Assembly (NCBI GenBank): GCA_950097015.1
Contig: CATNEN010000039.1
Span: 1-64,000 of the forward strand
Length of the DNA stretch: 64,000 nucleotides
Reading direction: 5' to 3'
From: Macrostomum hystrix
Lineage: Eukaryota; Platyhelminthes; Macrostomidae
Shown: positions 56,651 to 64,000 of the stretch, in pieces
How positions within the stretch are numbered: the first letter of the stretch is position 1
How the letters are laid out: each line of letters opens with the position of its first letter
Made by a program: the position numbers and the translations under genes
Notes under the pieces: model-generated
Databases searched by the model: none
Seen by the model: only the letters and a program-made list of their open reading frames with translations
What the model was told of the DNA's origin: nothing

Positions 56651-57765
56651 TCCCTGGGTGCTAGTGGCGCTAGCCCATATGAGGCTGGCGTACGAGATCG
56701 AGGGTCTGATGATCGTGGTGTAGATCCACCAGAGCTTCTGGGGGGTGAGGCCCCAAGTGGTGCCAACGGCTCGCCTGACTTGCGCCAGGGTCGCCAGGGC
56801 CCTCTTGGTTTTGAAACGGAGGTGGTGACTCCAGTTCTATGGTCCTATGGTCCTATGGTCCAAGATCAGACCAAGGCAGCGAGTTTGCTTGCTCATGGCG
56901 ATGTCCTTGCCGTAGAGAGTGAGGGGTTTTATGGTCCAACGCAGCTTGCTGGTAAACATGATCGCCACGGTCTTGGACTCGGAGAGTCTGAGCCCGCAGC
57001 GCGTCGCCCAGCTTTCAGCTCTGTTGATGAAACCCTGAACGAGGTCTCTGGTGGTTTCCGCTGAAGGTCCCGCACAGGTGGCGGTCACATCATCGGCGTA
57101 TCCCACTTTTTGGACCGGATCTTGCGGAGCATCTTCAAGCAGCTCATCCATGACAAGATTCCAAAGAAGAGGAGTAAGGACCCCGCCCTGAGGGCCCCCT
57201 TTCTGGACTGGCGCTGAAAGCGTGTGCCCATTGAGGTTGGCCACAACAGAGCGGTGTTGGATCATGTACATAATCCAGCGGACAAGGTGGGGGTGCGTGG
57301 CTCTAGATTCAAGAGCTCTACGGAACGCTTCGAAACGGACGTTGTCGAAGGCCCCCTCGATGTCGATGAAGACGGAAAGAGCAAAACTGTTACCCAGCAC
57401 TGCTCGTTCCAGCTTTTCCACGATGGAGTGGAGAGCGCTCTCAGTGGATCTGCCAGCCCTAAAGGCGTGCTGGTTCTGAGAGAGAGGAGAGCTCCACAGA
57501 GAGGAGGCGCCAGAGCACCAGTCTCTCAAGCAGCTTCAGTAAGGAGGAAGTCAGGCTGATAGGACGGTAGGCCTTGACTGATTGATAGTCGTCTTTTGCG
57601 GGCTTGGGAAGGAAGACCACGCGGGCCTCCCTCCAGGTGGCTGGTACATAGACCAGCTCCACGCAGGCCCGCAGAAGCTGACAGAGAATGTCCAGGAAGC
57701 AGGGATTTTTCACTGCCTCGTGCAAGAAGACCGGGTAAATGCCGTCTGGGCCCGGAGCCTTGTAC
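56651..57765 (-). pseudogene. Reverse-transcriptase fragment of an R1/Jockey-like non-LTR retrotransposon
   Basis: Read on the minus strand from 57765, the frame gives APGPDGIYP and then KAYRPISLTSSLLKLLERL. After a frameshift near 57480-57490 it gives NQHAFRAGRSTESAL, SVFIDIEGAFDNV (motif A Asp), GGPQGGVLTPLLWN (motif B) and VGYADDVT (catalytic YADD). Past a second frameshift near 56840-56860, where the 8-bp word tatggtcc is repeated three times, it continues with a [18 protein letters not shown]-type segment to 56651. This is the RT core and thumb region of an R1/Jockey-group LINE. The endonuclease domain and the 3' end are missing, cut at both sides by the 16-bp satellite. At least two frameshifts make it a pseudogene. 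It may derive from the same element family as the ORF1 fragment, but their order excludes simple interruption of one element. Confidence 0.85.
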
Positions 57766-60700
57766 GGATTCCTTTGAGAGCCGATTCCTTTGAGACCCGA
57801 TTCCTATGAGAGCCGATTCCTATGAGAGCCGATTCCTATGAGACCCGATTCCTATGAGGGCCGATTCCTATGAGACCCGATTCCTATGAGAGCCGATTCC
57901 TATGAGAGCCGATTCCTATGAGAGCCGATTCCTATGAGAGCCGATTCCTATGAGAGCCGGTTCCTATCGGTTCCTATGAGAGCCGGTTCCTATCGGTTCC
58001 TTTGAGAGCCGATTCCTATGAGAGCCGATTCCTATCGGTTCCTATGAGAGCCGATTCCTATGAGACCCGATTCCTATGAGAGCCGGTTCCTATCGGTTCC
58101 TATGAGAGCCGGTTCCTATCGGTTCCTATGAGACCCGATTCCTATGAGAGCCGATTCCTATGAGAACCGATTCCTATGAGAGCCGATTCCTATGAGAGCC
58201 GATTCCTATGAGAGCCGATTCCTATGAGAGCCGATTCCTATGAGAGCCGATTCCTATGAGAGCCGATTCCTATGAGAGCCGATTCCTATGCGGGCCGATT
58301 CCTATGAGAGCCGATTCCTATGAGGGCGGATTCCTTTGAGAGCCGATTCCTTTGAGGGCCGATTCCTATGAGGGCCGATTCCTATGAGAGCCGATTCCTA
58401 TGAGGGCCGATTCCTATGAGGGCCGATTCCTATGAGAGCCGATTCCTATGAGAGCCGATTCCTATTAGAGCCGATTCCTATGAGAGCCGATTCCTATGAG
58501 AGCCGATTCCTATCGGTTCCTATGAGACCCGATTCCTATGAGAGCCGATTCCTATGACAGCCGATTCCTATGAGAGCCGATTCCTATGAGAGCCGATTCC
58601 TATCGGTTCCTATGAGAGCCGTTTCCTATGAGACCCGATTCCTATGAGAGCCGATTCCTATCGGTTCCTATGAGAGCCGATTCCTATGAGACCCGATTCC
58701 TATGAGAGCCGGTTCCTATCGGTTCCTATGAGAGCCGGTTCCTATCGGTTCCTATGAGACCCGATTCCTATGAGAGCCGATTCCTATGAGAACCGATTCC
58801 TATGAGAGCCGATTCCTATGAGAGCCGATTCCTATGAGAGCCGATTCCTATGAGAGCCGATTCCTATGAGAGCCGATTCCTATGAGGGCCGATTCCTATG
58901 AGAGCCGATTCCTATGAGGGCCGATTCCTATGAGAGCCGATTCCTATGAGAGCCGATCCTATGAGAGCCGATTCCTATGAGAGCCGATTCGTATGAGACC
59001 CGATTCCTATGAGACCCGATTCCTATGAGAGCCGATTCCTATGAGAGCCGATTCCTATGAGAGCCGATTCCTATGAGAGCCGATTCCTATGAGGGCCGAT
59101 TCCTTTGAGAGCCGATTCCTATGAGAGCCGATTCCTATGAGGGCCGATTCCTATGAGAGCCGATTCCTATGAGAGCCGATTCCTATGAGAGCCGATTCCT
59201 ATGAGACCCGATTCCTATGAGACCCGATTCCTATGAGGGCCGATTCCTATGAGAGCCGATTCCTATGAGAGCCGATTTCTATGAGGGCGGATTCCTTTGA
59301 GAGCCGATTCCTTTGAGGGCCGATTCCTATGAGGGCCGATTCCTATGAGAGCCGATTCCTATGAGGGCCGATTCCTATGAGGGCCGATTCCTATGAGACC
59401 CGATTCCTATGAGAGCCGATTCCTATGAGAGCCGATTCCTATGAGAGCCGATTCCTATGAGAGCCGATTCCTATCGGTTCCTATGAGACCCGATTCCTAT
59501 GAGAGCCGATTCCTATGACAGCCGATTCCTATGAGAGCCGATTCCTATGAGAGCCGATTCCTATCGGTTCCTATGAGAGCCGTTTCCTATGAGACCCGAT
59601 TCCTATGAGAGCCGATTCCTATGAGGGCTGATTCCTATGAGAGCCGATTCCTATGAGACCCGATTCCTATGAGAGCCGATTCCTATCGGTTCCTATGAGA
59701 GCCGATTCCTATGAGAACCGATTCCTAAGAGAGCCGGTTCCGATCGGTTCCTATGAGTGCCGGTTCCTATCGGTTCCTATGAGAGCCGGTTCCTATCGGT
59801 TCCTATGAGAGCTGATTCCTATGAGACCCGATTCCTATGAGAGCCGGTTCCTATCGGTTCCTTTGAGAGCCGGTTCCTATCGGTTCCGATGAGACCCGAT
59901 TCCTATGAGAGCCGATTCCTATGAGAGCCGATTCCTATGAGAGCCGATTCCTATGAGAGCCGATTCCTGTGAGACCCGATTCCTATGAGAGCCGATTCCT
60001 ATGAGAGCCGATTCCTATGAGAGCCGATTCCTATGAGAGCCGATTCCTATCAGGGCCGATTCCTATGAGGGCCGATTCCTATGAGGGCCGATTCCTATGA
60101 GAGCCGATTCCTATGAGAGCCGATTCCTATGAGAGCCGATTCCTATGTGAGCCGATTCCTATGAGAGCCGATTCCTATCGGTCCCTATGAGACCCGATTC
60201 CTATGAGAGCCGATTCCTATGAGAGCCGATTCCTATGAGAGCCGATTCCTATGAGAGCCGATTCCTATGAGAGCCGATTCCTATCGGTCCCTATGAGACC
60301 CGATTCCTATGAGGGCCGATTCCTATGAGAGCCGATTCCTATGAGGGCCGATTCCTATGAGAGCCGATTCCTATGAGAGCCGATTCCTATGAGACCCGAT
60401 TCCTATGAGGGCCGATTCCTATGAGAGCCGATTCCTATGAGAGCCGATTCCTATGAGAGCCGATTCCTTTGAGACCCGATTCCTATGAGAGCCGATTCCT
60501 ATGAGAGCCGATTCCTATGAGACCCGATTCCTATGAGAGCCGGTTCCTATCGGTTCCTATGAGAGCCGGTTCCTATCGGTTCCTATGAGAGCCGATTCCT
60601 ATGAGAGCCGATTCCTATGTGAGCCGATTCCTATGAGACCCGATTCCTATGAGAGCCGATTCCTCTGAGAGGCGATTCCTATGAGAGCCGATTCCTATAA

Positions 60701-63700
60701 GACCCGATTCCTATGAGAGCCGATTCCTATGAGAGCCGATTCCTATGAGAGCCGATTCCTATCAGGGCCGATTCCTATGAGGGCGGATTCCTATGATACC
60801 CGATTTCTATGAGAGCCGATTCCTATGAGACCCGATTCCTATGAGAGCCGGTTCCTATCGGTTCCTATGAGAGCCGGTTCCTATCGGTTCCTATGAGAGC
60901 CGATTCCTATGAGAGCCGATTCCTATGTGAGCCGATTCCTATGAGACCCGATTCCTATGAGAGCCGATTCCTCTGAGAGCCGATTCCTATGAGAGCCGAT
61001 TCCTATAAGACCCGATTCCTATGAGAGCCGATTCCTATGAGAGCCGATTCCTATGAGAGCCGATTCCTATCAGGGCCGATTCTTATGAGGGCCGATTCCT
61101 ATGAGGGCCAATTCCTATGAGGGCCGATTCCTATGAGAGCCGATTCCTATGAGAGCCGATTCCTATGAGAGCCGATTCCTATGAGAGCCGATTCCTATGA
61201 GAGCCGAATCCTATGAGAGCCGATTCCTATAAGAGCCGATTCCTGTGAGACCCGATTCCTATGAGAGCCGATTCCTATGAGAGCCGATTCCTATGAGAGC
61301 CGATTCCTATGAGAGCCGATTCCTATCAGGGCCGATTCCTATGAGAGCCGATTCCTATGAGAGCCGATTCCTATGAGACCCGATTCCTATGAGAGCCGAT
61401 TCCTAGGAGAGCCGATTCCTATGAGAGCCGATTCCTATCAGAGCCGATTCCTATCGGTTCCTTTGAGAGCCGATTCCTATGAGACCCGATTCCTATGAGA
61501 GCCGATTCCTATGAGAGCCGATTCCTATGAGAGCCGATCCTATGAGAGCCGATTCCTATGAGACCCGATTCCTATGAGACCCGATTCCTATGAGGGCCGA
61601 TTCCTATGAGAGCCGATTCCTATGAGAGCCGATTTCTATGAGGGCGGATTCCTTTGAGAGCCGATTCCTTTGAGGGCCGATTCCTATGAGGGCCGATTCC
61701 TATGAGAGCCGATTCCTATGAGGGCCGATTCCTATGAGGGCCGATTCCTATGAGACCCGATTCCTATGAGAGCCGATTCCTATGAGAGCCGATTCCTATG
61801 AGAGCCGATTCCTATGAGAGCCGATTCCTATCGGTTCCTATGAGACCCGATTCCTATGAGAGCCGATTCCTATGACAGCCGATTCCTATGAGAGCCGATT
61901 CCTATGAGAGCCGATTCCTATCGGTTCCTATGAGAGCCGTTTCCTATGAGACCCGATTCCTATGAGAGCCGATTCCTATGAGGGCTGATTCCTATGAGAG
62001 CCGATTCCTATGAGACCCGATTCCTATGAGAGCCGATTCCTATCGGTTCCTATGAGAGCCGATTCCTATGAGAACCGATTCCTAAGAGAGCCGGTTCCGA
62101 TCGGTTCCTATGAGTGCCGGTTCCTATCGGTTCCTATGAGAGCCGGTTCCTATCGGTTCCTATGAGAGCTGATTCCTATGAGACCCGATTCCTATGAGAG
62201 CCGGTTCCTATCGGTTCCTTTGAGAGCCGGTTCCTATCGGTTCCGATGAGACCCGATTCCTATGAGAGCCGATTCCTATGAGAGCCGATTCCTATGAGAG
62301 CCGATTCCTATGAGAGCCGATTCCTGTGAGACCCGATTCCTATGAGAGCCGATTCCTATGAGAGCCGATTCCTATGAGAGCCGATTCCTATGAGAGCCGA
62401 TTCCTATCAGGGCCGATTCCTATGAGGGCCGATTCCTATGAGGGCCGATTCCTATGAGAGCCGATTCCTATGAGAGCCGATTCCTATGAGAGCCGATTCC
62501 TATGTGAGCCGATTCCTATGAGAGCCGATTCCTATCGGTCCCTATGAGACCCGATTCCTATGAGAGCCGATTCCTATGAGAGCCGATTCCTATGAGAGCC
62601 GATTCCTATGAGAGCCGATTCCTATGAGAGCCGATTCCTATCGGTCCCTATGAGACCCGATTCCTATGAGGGCCGATTCCTATGAGAGCCGATTCCTATG
62701 AGGGCCGATTCCTATGAGAGCCGATTCCTATGAGAGCCGATTCCTATGAGACCCGATTCCTATGAGGGCCGATTCCTATGAGAGCCGATTCCTATGAGAG
62801 CCGATTCCTATGAGAGCCGATTCCTTTGAGACCCGATTCCTATGAGAGCCGATTCCTATGAGAGCCGATTCCTATGAGACCCGATTCCTATGAGAGCCGG
62901 TTCCTATCGGTTCCTATGAGAGCCGGTTCCTATCGGTTCCTATGAGAGCCGATTCCTATGAGAGCCGATTCCTATGTGAGCCGATTCCTATGAGACCCGA
63001 TTCCTATGAGAGCCGATTCCTCTGAGAGGCGATTCCTATGAGAGCCGATTCCTATAAGACCCGATTCCTATGAGAGCCGATTCCTATGAGAGCCGATTCC
63101 TATGAGAGCCGATTCCTATCAGGGCCGATTCCTATGAGGGCGGATTCCTATGATACCCGATTTCTATGAGAGCCGATTCCTATGAGACCCGATTCCTATG
63201 AGAGCCGGTTCCTATCGGTTCCTATGAGAGCCGGTTCCTATCGGTTCCTATGAGAGCCGATTCCTATGAGAGCCGATTCCTATGTGAGCCGATTCCTATG
63301 AGACCCGATTCCTATGAGAGCCGATTCCTCTGAGAGCCGATTCCTATGAGAGCCGATTCCTATAAGACCCGATTCCTATGAGAGCCGATTCCTATGAGAG
63401 CCGATTCCTATGAGAGCCGATTCCTATCAGGGCCGATTCTTATGAGGGCCGATTCCTATGAGGGCCAATTCCTATGAGGGCCGATTCCTATGAGAGCCGA
63501 TTCCTATGAGAGCCGATTCCTATGAGAGCCGATTCCTATGAGAGCCGATTCCTATGAGAGCCGAATCCTATGAGAGCCGATTCCTATAAGAGCCGATTCC
63601 TGTGAGACCCGATTCCTATGAGAGCCGATTCCTATGAGAGCCGATTCCTATGAGAGCCGATTCCTATGAGAGCCGATTCCTATCAGGGCCGATTCCTATG

Positions 63701-64000
63701 AGAGCCGATTCCTATGAGAGCCGATTCCTATGAGACCCGATTCCTATGAGAGCCGATTCCTAGGAGAGCCGATTCCTATGAGAGCCGATTCCTATCAGAG
63801 CCGATTCCTATCGGTTCCTTTGAGAGCCGATTCCTATGAGACCCGATTCCTATGAGAGCCGATTCCTATGAGAGCCGATTCCTATGAGAGCCGATCCTAT
63901 GAGAGCCGATTCCTATGAGAGCCGATTCCTATGAGACCCGATTCCTATGAGACCCGATTCCTATGAGAGCCGATTCCTATGAGAGCCGATTCCTATGAGA
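57766..64000 (+). repeat. 16-bp satellite, right array with ~2,357-bp higher-order repeat (continues past window)
   Basis: About 390 copies of GATTCCTATGAGAGCC, with many shortened units of the form cctatcggttcctatgag that are rarer in the main array. Rare strings recur at a fixed distance: cctaagagagccggttccga at 59724 and 62081, and gggcggattcctatgatacc at 60781 and 63138, both exactly 2,357 bp apart. Long intervening stretches look unchanged. The array runs off the window end. Confidence 0.96.

Noticed and set aside
57222-57559. 85- and 111-codon plus-strand frames opposite the RT
   Set aside because: Antisense of the RT core, whose YADD and motif A/B are on the minus strand.
40944-64000. 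CRISPR-like regular 16-bp repeats
   Set aside because: Units are contiguous with no spacers, and the context is eukaryotic satellite DNA.

Overview
This window is eukaryotic, repeat-dominated subtelomere-like DNA. It contains about 5 kb of the TTAGGG-type telomere repeat (read as CCCTAA on the + strand), spliceosomal introns with GTAAGT donors, a Ty3/Gypsy LTR retrotransposon remnant, pieces of an R1/Jockey-like non-LTR retrotransposon, a possible mariner terminal repeat and several satellite families. A short exon resembling the STK11/LKB1 kinase N-lobe and the retroelement types suggest an animal or a close relative. The species cannot be named from sequence alone. I saw no tRNA, rRNA or CRISPR array.

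Layout. Positions 1-2378 hold degenerate minisatellites around one kinase-like exon (815-973). Positions 2379-7381 are a nearly pure telomere-repeat array, oriented as the left end of a chromosome whose body lies to the right, so the kinase side sits beyond the telomere. Then follow a 21-bp minisatellite with an inversion (7382-7980), a 10-bp minisatellite (to 8470), a 16-bp satellite (to 9589) and about 21.5 copies of a 385-bp satellite (9590-17890). The last of these is interrupted by a 638-bp insertion and followed by two diverged copies. Positions 19984-21760 are complex AT-rich repeats.

The gene-bearing island is 22284-38937. It opens with a two-exon gene of unknown function whose product has an acidic/basic tail (22284-23547). 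Next is a truncated, oppositely oriented Gypsy element (about 23548-26438) with LTR, primer-binding site, gag, a canonical -1 slippery heptamer and an acidic-repeat reading frame, but no protease, reverse transcriptase, integrase or 3' LTR. The main cargo is a 5.25-kb unit present twice in tandem, with a decayed third copy to the left. Each full unit carries a four-exon gene predicted to encode 928 residues: P-loop NTPase, acidic linker, PD-(D/E)XK-type nuclease motif and coiled-coil tail. This is the architecture of Crinkler/RHS-type (CR) proteins. Translations of the two copies are identical, and the duplication joints lie in a G-rich minisatellite, which suggests unequal crossing-over.

Positions 38938-40943 hold small repeats, a possible mariner end, a 56-bp minisatellite and one inverted 385-bp monomer. 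From 40944 to the end is 16-bp satellite with kilobase-scale higher-order repeats. It is interrupted at 54203-57765 by two non-LTR retrotransposon fragments flanking an inverted block of the same satellite. Apart from the two CR-type genes and the small gene upstream, I find no intact protein-coding gene with good support.
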